A DNA stretch of 64,000 nucleotides from Sphingomonas sp. Leaf230. GTDB taxonomy: Bacteria > Pseudomonadota > Alphaproteobacteria > Sphingomonadales > Sphingomonadaceae. A program made the position numbers and the translations under genes. Within the stretch, counting starts at the first letter, position 1. Every line of letters starts with the position of its first letter. The stretch is from positions 1 through 64,000 of the forward strand of contig NZ_LMKW01000009.1 in the NCBI RefSeq assembly GCF_001421745.1, written 5' to 3'. Shown in pieces: positions 43,203-52,307 of the stretch. The notes under the pieces were generated by a model, which did no database searches, was not told the origin of the DNA, and saw only the letters and a list, made by a program, of their open reading frames with translations.

Positions 43203-43381
43203 CTTTTGCCAGGTCTGAAGCGGACGAGGGCGATTTGAGGCCCCGATTGGCCTTCCGGATTGCACATGGCAATCATGGAGGGGCGCTCGGCGATAGCAGC
43301 CTGGACTGCGACCGTGATCAGCAACGATCTCAGTGATCACTACGACAAGTGTCATCAACACAACCAACCCGGAGATCCCAA

Positions 43382-43858
43382 ATGGCCAAGCAGTGTTTTC
43401 TCAGCTTTCATTACAAGCCCGATGTGTGGCGCGTCTCGCAGGTGCGGGAGATTGGCACGATCGAAGAGCAGCCCCTGTTGGCATCCAACAAGTGGGAGGA
43501 GATCAAGGAGAAGGGCAGCGACGCCATCAAGGCGTGGATCGACACGAACATGAAGGGCAAAAAATGTCTGGTTGTCCTTGTCGGTACGAAGACGGCTGGT
43601 CGGGCGTGGGTGAACTACGAAATCAAGAAGGCTTGGAAGGACGGTCTCGGCGTGCTGGCCATTCACATCCACAACCTGAAGGATTCTTCGGGCAATCAGT
43701 CGACCAAGGGGTCTAACCCGTTCTCCGGCCTCTTCGTCGATGGCGAGTCCGTAACCGGGAAGGTCTACGATCCGCCGTTCGTGACGAGCACGAACGTCTA
43801 CAAGCACATCCAGGACAACATTGCATCGTGGGTGGATACGGCCGTCGCGGCACGCTGA
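43382..43858 (+). CDS. thsB: Thoeris TIR-domain sensor ThsB
   Basis: The 158-residue protein is a single MTH538-type TIR domain (CFLSFHYKPDVWRVSQVR, LVVLVGTKTAGR) with the likely catalytic Glu in WVNYEIKKAW. ThsB senses phage and makes the signal that activates ThsA. It starts 179 bp after thsA; the ATG has GGAG upstream. Only one thsB is adjacent, though more TIR genes lie 8 to 20 kb away. Confidence 0.92.
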   Translation: MAKQCFLSFHYKPDVWRVSQVREIGTIEEQPLLASNKWEEIKEKGSDAIKAWIDTNMKGKKCLVVLVGTKTAGRAWVNYEIKKAWKDGLGVLAIHIHNLKDSSGNQSTKGSNPFSGLFVDGESVTGKVYDPPFVTSTNVYKHIQDNIASWVDTAVAAR

Positions 43859-43863
43859 CATAA

Positions 43864-43897
43864 GACATCGGGGTGCTCCTTGGCGCGCTCCGATGTC
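43864..43897 (+). terminator. Stem-loop after thsB
   Basis: GACATCGG (43864-43871) and CCGATGTC (43890-43897) form an 8-bp stem with further pairing inside, 5 bp after the thsB stop. There is no T-run, so it may be a weak or Rho-dependent end. It would separate Thoeris from the next operon. Confidence 0.4.
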
Positions 43898-44082
43898 CAA
43901 GCCGGACCAGCGTCCGCTTCTTTCAAGAATACGCGGGCATGAGAACGTGGCTTGATTGAACGAACAATCATGTCAGCGGGGTTTGCTTCCTGGGAAGAGA
44001 TGACAGTTGTCGCTCCGTCCGCTCGTGCTAACAAGAATATGACGACGACGGGGGTCGGGATTCGGTCGCGTGGGGGAATAAG

Positions 44083-45516
44083 GTGTTCGGCGGGAAGATT
44101 GGTGCGTTCCTGGGTCGTGTCGGCGACGCCAGTCATTCGTATGACGTATCGACGGAGACCTTCGTTCAGCCTCGTCTTGAGCGGCTTGCGGACGAGTTGC
44201 GTCTTCAGCAGGACGGGATCGAACGCGGTGGGGACAACGTGCCGGCGTCCGAGGACACCGGCTTCGATCTGGCTGAGACCCGTGTCGTGGACCGTATCGA
44301 TCGGGAGCGGTCGCACGCGGAAAACCAGTTCCGCGACATGATGAACACATATCGCGATCGTCTGTTCGATCTCGAGTTCGACACCAAGGCAAGCCAAATC
44401 CGTTCGGCGGCCGAGGTGGGCGTCGCGGTCATCGGCGGAGAGACGGCCAAGGGTGTCGATCGGCTGAATCCGTTGCGTCGCGAGATGCTGAACGCCGAAA
44501 GGTATCTCATCGCCTTTCGCGAAAGGCACGGGTTGGACCGACCCGCCGATTATCCGCAGACGAAGGGCGAGCGCTGGTTTCTCTACGGCCTGTTGTTCGT
44601 CGTCCTGGTAATCGAGATGCTGTTGAACGGGGTGTTTTTCGCACAGGGCAATCCGCTCGGTCTCGTTGGCGGTTGGTTCCAGGCTGCGATATTCGCCACA
44701 CTCAACATATTCATCGGGTGGAGTGCCGGTCGGCTCGGGACGACTTTGATAATCCACCGTTTCAAGCCCCAACGGGTGGCCGGTTGGACGATCATCGCGC
44801 TGTACGTCATCGGTGCGGTATTCCTGAACCTGACCGTAGCGCATTACCGTTCGGCATTTTCGATCGACCCCGTCAATCCGGGTGCCGTCGCGTGGCGGAC
44901 GATGCGCGAGGGGGCGTTCGCAGGGTTGGACGCGGCGTCGATCACGATGTTTGCACTAGGCATAGTCTTTTCGATCATCGCGCTCGTCGACGGCCGCAAA
45001 ATGGGGGACGCCTATTTCGGGTACGACCGTCCTTCCGGCAATTTCGACAGACGTCGACAGGACTATCTGGACGATCGGCAGGATCTGATCGACGCCGTGC
45101 AACGCGCCTACGAGGAGGCGCACGCGAGAATGAACGAGGAACACGATGATCTCACGCGGAAGCGGTCGGAAAGTCGCTCCATCCACGAGGCCATCGCACG
45201 CATCACGCGTGGTTACGACGCCCACCTCGGGTTTCTCGAACGATTGGGCGGCGACCTCCTTGGAATCTACCGTGAGGCGAACCGGAAGGCGCGTAGCACG
45301 CCGGTGCCTGGACATTTCAACCGCCGCTGGGAAATGCCTCGCGGCGCGCCACCGTCATACGGCGAAATCCGTTACTCCGACGAGGAAGTGTCGCGCATCA
45401 CTGTCGCAGCGAAGAACGAACTCGACGCGCAGGCAGGTCTGCTGAATGAAGCGCGCGAGGGCGCCATGGCGCGTTTGCGGTCGCTGGATGATCTGGAGAC
45501 TGTCCATGGCGCGTAA
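44083..45516 (+). CDS. Four-helix membrane protein with coiled coils, first gene of envelope operon
   Basis: The 477-residue protein has a charged helical N-terminal part (about 25-160). Four membrane helices follow (about 166-190, 196-220, 236-258 and 288-312). A long C-terminal coiled coil is rich in Glu/Arg (RRRQDYLDDRQDLIDAV). No family was recognised. It overlaps the next gene by 11 bp. The layout suggests an inner-membrane platform with large cytoplasmic arms. Confidence 0.7.
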   Translation: MFGGKIGAFLGRVGDASHSYDVSTETFVQPRLERLADELRLQQDGIERGGDNVPASEDTGFDLAETRVVDRIDRERSHAENQFRDMMNTYRDRLFDLEFDTKASQIRSAAEVGVAVIGGETAKGVDRLNPLRREMLNAERYLIAFRERHGLDRPADYPQTKGERWFLYGLLFVVLVIEMLLNGVFFAQGNPLGLVGGWFQAAIFATLNIFIGWSAGRLGTTLIIHRFKPQRVAGWTIIALYVIGAVFLNLTVAHYRSAFSIDPVNPGAVAWRTMREGAFAGLDAASITMFALGIVFSIIALVDGRKMGDAYFGYDRPSGNFDRRRQDYLDDRQDLIDAVQRAYEEAHARMNEEHDDLTRKRSESRSIHEAIARITRGYDAHLGFLERLGGDLLGIYREANRKARSTPVPGHFNRRWEMPRGAPPSYGEIRYSDEEVSRITVAAKNELDAQAGLLNEAREGAMARLRSLDDLETVHGA

Positions 45517-46342
45517 CAGCCGTATTCCCGCCCGCTCGCGTCGCAAGGAACGTGAGGCCAAGCAGATGCGCGCTGGCGTCATCCTGTTTGTGATCGGAGC
45601 GGCTATCCTTGCGGCGATCGGGGGCCTGTACATCTACGCCGGTCGGGCGAACCCCAACCTTGCCGCTGGTAACCTTTGTCCAGACAGCGGCCCCGTCGCC
45701 ATTACCGCCGTGGTGGTTGACGTGACCGATCCAGCTTCGCGCGTGACGCAAGCCGCCATCCGGTCCCGCATATTGGCTGCAGCCGAAGAACTTCCGCGGT
45801 TCGGCATGCTGAAGATCTTCGCGGCCGGCGCGGACGAAAGCGCATTGCTCCAACCGCTGTTCGCGAAATGCAATCCGGGCACCAAGGCCGATGTGAACGA
45901 ACTGACATCATCGCCCGAGCTGGTCCAGAAGCGTTACGACGAGGGGTTTGAAGCGCCGTTGTCCAAGGCGTTGGACGGCGTGCTCGACGTTCCCACGGCT
46001 GACGCCTCACCGATCCTCGAAGGGATCCAGGCGGTTACTGTCGCGGCTTTCCCTCCCGGGGTCGCGAAGCTGCCTCGTAGGTTGCTGGTAGCGTCAGACC
46101 TCATCCAGAACTCGCAGGCGTTCTCCATGTACGGCGGACCGTTGAACGAGGATGCGGCTGAGCGGGTTGGCGAAGCTATTCCTGCGCAGCTCGAAGGCGT
46201 GAACGTCGAATTGCTGATGATCAGGAGAGCCGCCCAGGACACCCTTCAGACGTCGCCCGAATTCGTGGACTTCTGGGAGGGATGGTTTGGCGCTGCGGGC
46301 GCCAGGGTGCGACGGGCCACTCCGTTGCCGGGAAGGAATTGA
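45506..46342 (+). CDS. Membrane-anchored extracytoplasmic protein with vWA-like fold
   Basis: The 278-residue protein has a very basic N-terminus (RIPARSRRKEREAK) and one membrane helix (about residues 21-45), so the rest is probably periplasmic. That part has VAITAVVVDVTDPAS at the place of a vWA metal-site strand, and later PRRLLVASDLIQNS and VNVELLMIRR strands. A von Willebrand A-like fold is likely but not certain. It is the second gene of the four-gene operon. Confidence 0.68.
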   Translation: MARNSRIPARSRRKEREAKQMRAGVILFVIGAAILAAIGGLYIYAGRANPNLAAGNLCPDSGPVAITAVVVDVTDPASRVTQAAIRSRILAAAEELPRFGMLKIFAAGADESALLQPLFAKCNPGTKADVNELTSSPELVQKRYDEGFEAPLSKALDGVLDVPTADASPILEGIQAVTVAAFPPGVAKLPRRLLVASDLIQNSQAFSMYGGPLNEDAAERVGEAIPAQLEGVNVELLMIRRAAQDTLQTSPEFVDFWEGWFGAAGARVRRATPLPGRN

Positions 46343-46346
46343 CGAG

Positions 46347-47624
46347 ATGAAACTCGAACAGGGTACCGCCAAGATCCAGGCAATCACTTTTCTGGCGGCG
46401 GCCGTGGCGGGGGCTGCGTGCATAGTCGTGCTGAAGACGCTCGGCGTTCGGCAGATGATAGTGACGGTCGCACCCTGTCTCGTGATGGCGGCGTACGCCT
46501 CGTTGATCCTGGGCCGCTACTATCGCGCCCGGGCGGATCAGATCGGCGACAATCTCTACTATCTCGGCTTTATCTTCACGCTCATCAGCCTGTCGGTGTC
46601 GCTGTCCCAGTTCTCGTCGGGCGGTTCTGCCGAGGACATCGTGGCGAACTTCGGAATCGCGTTGGCGACTACGCTGCTCGGCGTGACGCTTCGCGTCGTG
46701 TTCAGCCAGATGCGAAGCGATCCTGTCGAGACGGAGAAGGAGGCGCGTCTGCAACTGGCCGAGGCATCACGCCGGCTGAAGGTCGAGTTGATGAACGCGA
46801 GTGCCGAGTTCGGCATGGCCGCACGCGCCAGTCGACAGTCCGTGAACGACGTGATCGAAGAGATGCAGGAGAAGTTGGGCGCCACGCTCGATGCCGCAGG
46901 GGAAAGGCTTCGGGAGTCCGTTGCACAGAGCGCGAGCGGTTTGTCAGGTGCCTCGAAGGGGCTCGAGGCTCAGATCGGCGGTGCGGCGACGCGACTGGCG
47001 GATGCGAGCGAATCCCTCAGGGCCGCATTGGAGGCGTCAACGACGCGTTGGGACGATGGGGTACGCGACACGTCCGATCGTAATACCGAGTTCAATTCGG
47101 TCGCCCGAAAGCTGTCGGGAGCCGTCGACCGTCTGGCTACGCGGATGGACAAGGGCGTGGGCTCCGTCGATGGGATCGAACTGCGCTTCGCCGCCTTGGC
47201 CGTTGCGGCGGAAGGTCTCGAACAGCGCTTCGTCGGCGCAGGGTTGCAGATCGACGGGGGCGTCGAAGCCATCGCGGTTCTGCGACGGGACGCCGCCGAC
47301 CTGCACCACTTTGCGTCCGCGGCGTCGGCAGCAGGGCAGGGGCAGGCAGCGAGCGTCGAACGGGCACTTGGTGCAGTCGCTCGCGCCGAAACGGCGGCGG
47401 ATACGATCGAGGCACAGCCTGCTCGGATGGTCGACATTCTCGATGAAGCCGAAGGACGGATGCGTACCGTAGTCGATAGGGCGATCGCCGCAGTCGAACG
47501 CGTCGAGCGAGAAGCCGCGTCGGCTCGGCCCTCAGCTCCTGACGCGTCTTTGGACGACCGGCAACTGCAGTTCGAACCCTTCGTGCCGCCCGCCGTCGAG
47601 ACTGAAGGGCGGCCGGCGGTCTGA
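46347..47624 (+). CDS. MotA/TolQ/ExbB-like channel protein with long coiled-coil tail
   Basis: The 425-residue protein has four membrane helices in residues 8-118. The last two (LYYLGFIFTLISLSVSLSQF; NFGIALATTLLGVTLRVVF) match the proton-channel pattern of MotA, TolQ, ExbB and ZorA, including the TT before LLG. An Ala-rich coiled coil of about 280 residues follows, as in the ZorA tail. By analogy it may use ion flow to drive movement. The partner could be the next gene product. Its ATG lies 4 bp after the previous stop. Confidence 0.72.
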   Translation: MKLEQGTAKIQAITFLAAAVAGAACIVVLKTLGVRQMIVTVAPCLVMAAYASLILGRYYRARADQIGDNLYYLGFIFTLISLSVSLSQFSSGGSAEDIVANFGIALATTLLGVTLRVVFSQMRSDPVETEKEARLQLAEASRRLKVELMNASAEFGMAARASRQSVNDVIEEMQEKLGATLDAAGERLRESVAQSASGLSGASKGLEAQIGGAATRLADASESLRAALEASTTRWDDGVRDTSDRNTEFNSVARKLSGAVDRLATRMDKGVGSVDGIELRFAALAVAAEGLEQRFVGAGLQIDGGVEAIAVLRRDAADLHHFASAASAAGQGQAASVERALGAVARAETAADTIEAQPARMVDILDEAEGRMRTVVDRAIAAVERVEREAASARPSAPDASLDDRQLQFEPFVPPAVETEGRPAV

Positions 47625-48562
47625 TGGCTTTCACGAATGACCGATCGGTCGAACGCGACAACGCCACCTATCGCAAGGGGTTGGTGTTGGGTTTGACCCT
47701 GGCCGAACTAGGCATTCTGATCATCTTCGTCCTGCTATTGGCGTTCGGCGCGGCGCTTCTGACCAAGGATCGGGAGATACTTCGACTCAAGCGTGCCGTG
47801 CCCGAGGAACGGGCTGCCTCACGTGTCGAACGATTGCTCCGTGAAAAGGCCGCGGACCCGGTAGCGGCCCGTACGCTGGCGCGCGAACTGGTCGATTCCG
47901 CCGTTCGGCAGGATGCGCTGACGGATTATCAGCGGCGGCTGCAACAGGCTTCTTCCGCCGTGAGGAAGGCGGAGCAGGCCGTGATGCGGCCGGAGGATCA
48001 CGTCGAGGCTGCGGCAGAAGACATGGATCGGCGAGGCGAGGAGCTACGCAGACGCATCGCCGACGTCGCGTCCGAACGCGACGCCCTGAAGGGTACGCTT
48101 GCCGATCTGCCTGCGGGACAGCGCCAGATTGCCGACCGCATGCTGGCGACGAAACTCGAGAACGAGAGGCTGAAGGGCAGCATGGCCTACGCCGCACGCC
48201 GGCTCGAGGCGCTAGGCAAAGGATCCGAGAAGCCGGCTTGCTGGGCGACCCGGACAGGCTCGCCGGAATACGTGTTCGACGTCGCTTTGACGTCGGATGG
48301 GATCGTAACTCGGGATCGCGCGCTACCGAACCGTCGCGCCGATCAGGCCAGGCTACCACTCTCAGCAATGTCCTACGGTCGGACCTTACAGGGCCCGGCT
48401 TTCCAGGCGATGACGAAGCCGCTCTTCGATTGGGGCGAAGCTCACGGTTGCCGGTTCTTCGTGCTGGTCACCGATCGCACAGGGGCCGCGGAGAAGCGTC
48501 GGTACAAGACGTTGCTGCTTTGGGTTGAAGGTCACTTCTACAAATATGAAAACAGGGCGTGA
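47624..48562 (+). CDS. Single-span coiled-coil protein, likely partner of the MotA-like channel
   Basis: The 312-residue protein has one membrane helix (about 22-45, LTLAELGILIIFVLLLAFGA), a coiled coil (about 48-195) and a C-terminal globular domain of about 100 residues with WATRTGSPEYVFDVALTSDG and a Cys at HGCRFFV. The position after the channel gene and the single N-terminal span recall MotB/TolR/ZorB, but no OmpA-like peptidoglycan domain was recognised. The ATG overlaps the previous stop. Confidence 0.68.
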   Translation: MAFTNDRSVERDNATYRKGLVLGLTLAELGILIIFVLLLAFGAALLTKDREILRLKRAVPEERAASRVERLLREKAADPVAARTLARELVDSAVRQDALTDYQRRLQQASSAVRKAEQAVMRPEDHVEAAAEDMDRRGEELRRRIADVASERDALKGTLADLPAGQRQIADRMLATKLENERLKGSMAYAARRLEALGKGSEKPACWATRTGSPEYVFDVALTSDGIVTRDRALPNRRADQARLPLSAMSYGRTLQGPAFQAMTKPLFDWGEAHGCRFFVLVTDRTGAAEKRRYKTLLLWVEGHFYKYENRA

Positions 48563-48584
48563 CGCCCGGCCGGGGGGAAGTGAT

Positions 48585-49109
48585 ATGCAGGGGTTGTTCA
48601 AGTTCGTCTACAGCGCAGCATGTCTGATTGTCGGGTTCTCGGCGCATGCGGAGACCGTGATCGCTGGAACGGTGAACTGCAGGGCGGCGGCGCGAACGAC
48701 CTCGCCTGTCCTTGGCACGTTGAAGCACGGGATGGATGTACCCGTCCTGTCGACCGCCCAGGGCTGGAGCTACGTCGATCCTCCCGCCCTGCCGGCGTGT
48801 TGGGTTCGCCGCGACCTGCTGGGGCCGCGAACCGTTGCGTACGCCGGCTATGTCTCGGATCCCGCGGCGACGGTCGTCCGTTCGCGCCTGTCGTCTCATC
48901 GCCGAGGTTCTGGCTTCTCTAACCGTGCTCGATACTCCCGTTCCAGCGCGCGCCGGTCCTACGCGACAGGCATCGGCACTCGCGGGCGTGGGGGTGGATA
49001 TTCGTATGGCGGCGGCAACTGCCCATGCAGCGGCTCGAACATCTGCGTCGGACCGAGGGGCGGAAGGTACTGCATCACCAGCGGCGGCAACAAGCGATAC
49101 GGCCTTTGA
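48585..49109 (+). CDS. Secreted SH3-domain protein with Cys/Gly-rich tail
   Basis: The 174-residue precursor has a signal peptide (ending SAHA), a bacterial SH3 domain (NCRAAARTTSPVLGTLKHG) and a Ser/Arg-rich linker. The tail has NCPCSGSNICVGPRGGRYC, resembling the PBCV basic adaptor motif with extra cysteines. It follows the four-gene operon by 22 bp with a good ribosome site (GGGGGGAAG), so it may be a fifth member acting at the cell wall. Confidence 0.72.
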   Translation: MQGLFKFVYSAACLIVGFSAHAETVIAGTVNCRAAARTTSPVLGTLKHGMDVPVLSTAQGWSYVDPPALPACWVRRDLLGPRTVAYAGYVSDPAATVVRSRLSSHRRGSGFSNRARYSRSSARRSYATGIGTRGRGGGYSYGGGNCPCSGSNICVGPRGGRYCITSGGNKRYGL

Positions 49110-49182
49110 GCATGAGCCGATCGCACACGGTTTACGCTACTCCCAAGCCGGGCCGAGCCGTAACGCGGGCTGGTAGCCGATC

Positions 49183-49641
49183 GTGAGCAATCGCATGATG
49201 GCGATAGCGATCGCAGGCATGCTGTCGTTGGGTACGCTGATCGGCTTATCGGTGCCAAGGGAAGCCGCCCGACCCGACCTGATCAAGGCGAAGGACGCGG
49301 TGAACTTCTCCATATGCCACATGGGTGGTGGGACGAACTGCGTCGTTGACGGCGACACGGCTTGGATCGAAGGGATCAAGGTTCGGATCGCAGACATCGA
49401 TGCGCCGGAAACACATCCTCCCCGATGCGATTATGAAGCCGAGCTCGGAGAACGGGCGACGAAGCGCCTGGCGGAACTGATGAGCGCAGGTCCGTTCGAA
49501 ATGAAGTCCGTCGATCGGGACGAGGACCGGTATGGGCGGCGACTTCGTGTTCTAATCCGCGATGGTCATTCCCTTGGAGATCAGCTCGTCTCGGAAGGAA
49601 TGGCACGGACGTGGGAGGGCCGTCGTCGCCCATGGTGCTGA
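49183..49641 (+). CDS. Thermonuclease family protein (SNase), membrane-anchored or secreted
   Basis: The 152-residue protein has an N-terminal hydrophobic segment (residues 5-24) and an SNase core: VDGDTAWIEGIKVRIADIDAPE, then a CDYEAELGERATKRLAEL helix with the Glu, and DRYGRRLRVLI with the Arg. It probably cuts DNA or RNA in the periplasm. The GTG start is the only one that keeps the hydrophobic segment intact. It lies after the SH3 gene. Confidence 0.82.
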   Translation: MSNRMMAIAIAGMLSLGTLIGLSVPREAARPDLIKAKDAVNFSICHMGGGTNCVVDGDTAWIEGIKVRIADIDAPETHPPRCDYEAELGERATKRLAELMSAGPFEMKSVDRDEDRYGRRLRVLIRDGHSLGDQLVSEGMARTWEGRRRPWC

Positions 49642-49841
49642 TGGCGAATGCCTACTTGATACGATTGGTATGCCGAGCTCGCCCGTGACTTGGGAGGGGT
49701 AAACCCGCACGAACCAGAGCAGAAGCGGCCGCATCATTCGGACCACACCTTGTCGAACCGGTTCAAATTCCCATCAGCGACGGACATCTGCGTCCGCTCA
49801 GGACCGCAAGATAGGATGTTGGGCCAACAGGATCCCGCTCC

Positions 49842-51158
49842 TCAGTCCTTCGTCAGCTTTCGCGTGCGGACGGTTGTGAGGAGCTTGCGCTCCCCCAGAA
49901 CGCGCTCGACCTCTTCCGCGTAGGCGATGAGTAATGAGGCAAGTTTACCGCTTTGAGTGGCGAGCCAGAAGTCCCGATCAACATCTCGAGCCATCGGAAA
50001 GAATCTGTCGTTCGGCCCGAAATACTTCCAGACAGGCCAGCCTGCTGTCCCTGCCTTCGCGCCCATCAGTTCCTTGAGCACAGGTTTGACGTTCCGCGGC
50101 AGGCTCCGATTATCCAAGCTACGGACCCCGTAGAAAAGGCCGCCGTGGTCATTCTTGTCGAACTGAATTCCGAAGCCAATGGACGCGTGCGGACTGAGTC
50201 CAATCACCAAGCTGGAGTATTTCGTTCTACCGAGGTCGTCCCGGAGGACTCGCCAGCCGCGTTTGGATCGAACTGCCGCGCCGACCTTCTCGGTCAGCAG
50301 CGCCATCAGTTGCTCATGTACCGTCGCTTCGGCTTCGAAAAGTGCGAGCGCTGCTTCGAGCTTGTTCTGGGAACCGCAGATATCCGACGCTAGCGCGATG
50401 GCCTCCTTGACGTCACTCACGCCGCCAAATTCCTTCCTAATATGTTTCAGGATAGCATCGAGCATGAAGCCGACAGACGGCGCTCGACAGAGTTCGAGGC
50501 AGCTCTCCAACCACGCGGTCAAAGCGTCGTATCCTCGAATTTTCAGAGAGCCGTCAGCCACCGCTACATCGAGCGCCGACGTCTTTATGCTTCTGGCCGA
50601 CGGCCCTTCGCCCGTTCCGGAGAGGTAGAGCACACAGTACTCATCGAGCCGGCGGGTGGCGAGGTCGGACAGGTATCGTCGAACTTGGCCTTCTTGGTCG
50701 ATCGCTTTGGGCTTGTTCTCGATCGCCAGGGTGCGGTTGCCTACCCTCACGAGGATGTCGACGTACCCGCTACGTCCACTTGCACTCGTCGGCGCTTCGA
50801 TCATGACCTTTGCGGCATCTACGTCCGTACGCCATGCGTCGTCGAGATCGAGCCACCGCGTGAACGCGCTTAGAAAGCGCGAGCCCTGTGCGTGGGACCC
50901 ATGAGGATCAAGGAGCCAAGCGATGATCCTCGAGAGACCACGCTCGCGCGTGTCCAGAAACTCTAGCGGGAAGAAATCCGGAGCGGTGGTTTCCGCACCG
51001 GCTAACTTGGTCTTCTGCCGGGCCATCACGATCTCTGCGATCTCTGCGAGAAGGACGGACGGCGGCATCGCGGAACATGTTACCGGACGTTTTTCGACAT
51101 TCAAGAGCCGAAGGAGATCCATGCTCGCGGACTTCTGACCAGCGTTGGGATTGGCCAT
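49842..51158 (-). CDS. PD-(D/E)XK nuclease family protein (PDDEXK_4 type)
   Basis: The 438-residue protein has a nuclease core near residues 60-180: ERGLSRIIAWLLDPHG, the Asp in SGYVDILVRV and the ExK in LAIENKPKA, then QVRRYLSDL. The C-terminal half is unassigned. This type is common as solo genes in defence islands and may be a restriction-like nuclease. It is convergent with the SNase gene and abuts a truncated cupin gene. Confidence 0.83.
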   Translation of the reverse strand: MANPNAGQKSASMDLLRLLNVEKRPVTCSAMPPSVLLAEIAEIVMARQKTKLAGAETTAPDFFPLEFLDTRERGLSRIIAWLLDPHGSHAQGSRFLSAFTRWLDLDDAWRTDVDAAKVMIEAPTSASGRSGYVDILVRVGNRTLAIENKPKAIDQEGQVRRYLSDLATRRLDEYCVLYLSGTGEGPSARSIKTSALDVAVADGSLKIRGYDALTAWLESCLELCRAPSVGFMLDAILKHIRKEFGGVSDVKEAIALASDICGSQNKLEAALALFEAEATVHEQLMALLTEKVGAAVRSKRGWRVLRDDLGRTKYSSLVIGLSPHASIGFGIQFDKNDHGGLFYGVRSLDNRSLPRNVKPVLKELMGAKAGTAGWPVWKYFGPNDRFFPMARDVDRDFWLATQSGKLASLLIAYAEEVERVLGERKLLTTVRTRKLTKD

Positions 51159-51162
51159 TCGC

Positions 51163-51505
51163 CGAGAATGGGGGAACGCATATCCAGTTCGTCACATTCC
51201 CGACGGATGGGATGCGCGCGACGGCCACCGGTGCGCCCGAGGATGCCGGGAAGGAATGGGCTACCCGTCTTCCCGGTCTTGCGGACACGTTCAAGGAGCA
51301 GTCGCATATGCACACGACTGCTACGCTCGATTACGGGATGATCGTCTCTGGAGAGCTATGGTTCGACCTCGACGACGGCAAATCAGTGCATCTGCATCCA
51401 GGAGACGTCGTCGTGCAGCAGGGAACGCGGCATGGCTGGAGCAATCATGGTACTGTTCCCGCCACGATCGTCTTCTTCATCGTAGGAGCGCCGCTTGCCC
51501 GGTGA
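51163..51505 (+). pseudogene. Cupin-domain protein, N-terminally truncated
   Basis: A cupin_2 barrel is clear (THIQFVTFPTDG; LDYGMIVSGELWFDLDDG; HLHPGDVVVQQGTRHGWSN). About 60 N-terminal residues expected in this family are missing, and the open frame upstream is the reverse strand of the PD-(D/E)XK gene. Homology begins near 51165, so the nuclease gene marks a recombination point. Confidence 0.65.
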
Positions 51506-51740
51506 AGGAGCAAGTCGGGATGCAAAGCGCTGGTCGGTTTATCGGAAGGCACCATGGAAAGTGTTTAGTCAGACTGAACGCTTGCGGGTGTTTAGTGGTC
51601 GGTGGCGGCCAAGGCCGGCTGGCGGCTGTTGAGAATATGTTGCGTTTTGTTCAGTTCGGAATGCAGGATGCTCGGACGTCCCCCGGGGCTTATGACAGAC
51701 TATCCGCTTCAGAAAGATCCGCTCGCGGGCCCAAGCATCC
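51506..51740. other. Gap with two TGTTTAGT motifs, possible IS remnant
   Basis: TGTTTAGT occurs at about 51560 and again about 27 bp later, each like the right end of the IS481-family element (TGTTTAGTCCC). No transposase fragment was recognised. It may be decayed IS ends. Confidence 0.25.
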
Positions 51741-52307
51741 TTAGGTTTCGATGAGGAAACGGCGAAACAACGTCGGATAAGTTCGCTCGGTCCTGATATG
51801 GTCGGGCGTACCGATCCTTTCGGCAAGCTCGGCAGCACCAGCACCAGTCGTCGCCACCGGCAGTAAGGCGGCATTCGGATGGGTTTGGGCAAACAGCGCC
51901 GCCTCGTCTTGGATACCCTCCATACCGCCAATGAACACGGCTGCCTTGAACGGACGGCTGGTGATCATCGCTTCGCGCATTGCCCGATGACTGGCTACGA
52001 GGTCAGTGCCAACGGCATCGATCATCCGGATATCGGAGAAATGAGCATTTTCCCGCGGCAGCACGGCGGCGTGTAGTTTGCTCTGGAAGATCGTCAGACG
52101 GTCGGGGTCGAGACCAGCCTCCCGAACATACATTGCCAGTAACGGTGTGATAGTCGGATGCCCGCCATGAGTGATGCGGCCCACCGGAAGCACGATCTCG
52201 ACCAGCGCTTTGACCGACTCGCGAATTGCCAACAGGTCCGCGGTCTCGAAAAATCGTCGGTCGCGCCCTGGGAGGGGAATGCTGGATGAAAGCAGGACGT
52301 CGATCAT
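51741..52307 (-). CDS. SLOG-domain protein, last gene of TIR/SLOG operon
   Basis: The 188-residue protein is a Rossmann-like SLOG domain, with GGHPTITPLLAMY and a later FIGGMEGIQDEAALF that forms the usual nucleotide-binding loops. SLOG domains bind or process nucleotide-derived signals, as in ThsA and TRPM channels. The ATG overlaps the preceding TIR gene stop (ATGA). Here it may sense or cleave a TIR-made product. Confidence 0.8.
   Translation of the reverse strand: MIDVLLSSSIPLPGRDRRFFETADLLAIRESVKALVEIVLPVGRITHGGHPTITPLLAMYVREAGLDPDRLTIFQSKLHAAVLPRENAHFSDIRMIDAVGTDLVASHRAMREAMITSRPFKAAVFIGGMEGIQDEAALFAQTHPNAALLPVATTGAGAAELAERIGTPDHIRTERTYPTLFRRFLIET

Noticed and set aside
43798..44844. 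348-codon minus-strand frame
   Set aside because: It is antisense to the four-helix membrane protein gene; no start signal or domain is seen.
44083..48562. Classification of the envelope operon as Zorya
   Set aside because: The MotA-like channel resembles ZorA, but no OmpA-like ZorB domain and no ZorC/ZorD-type genes are present.
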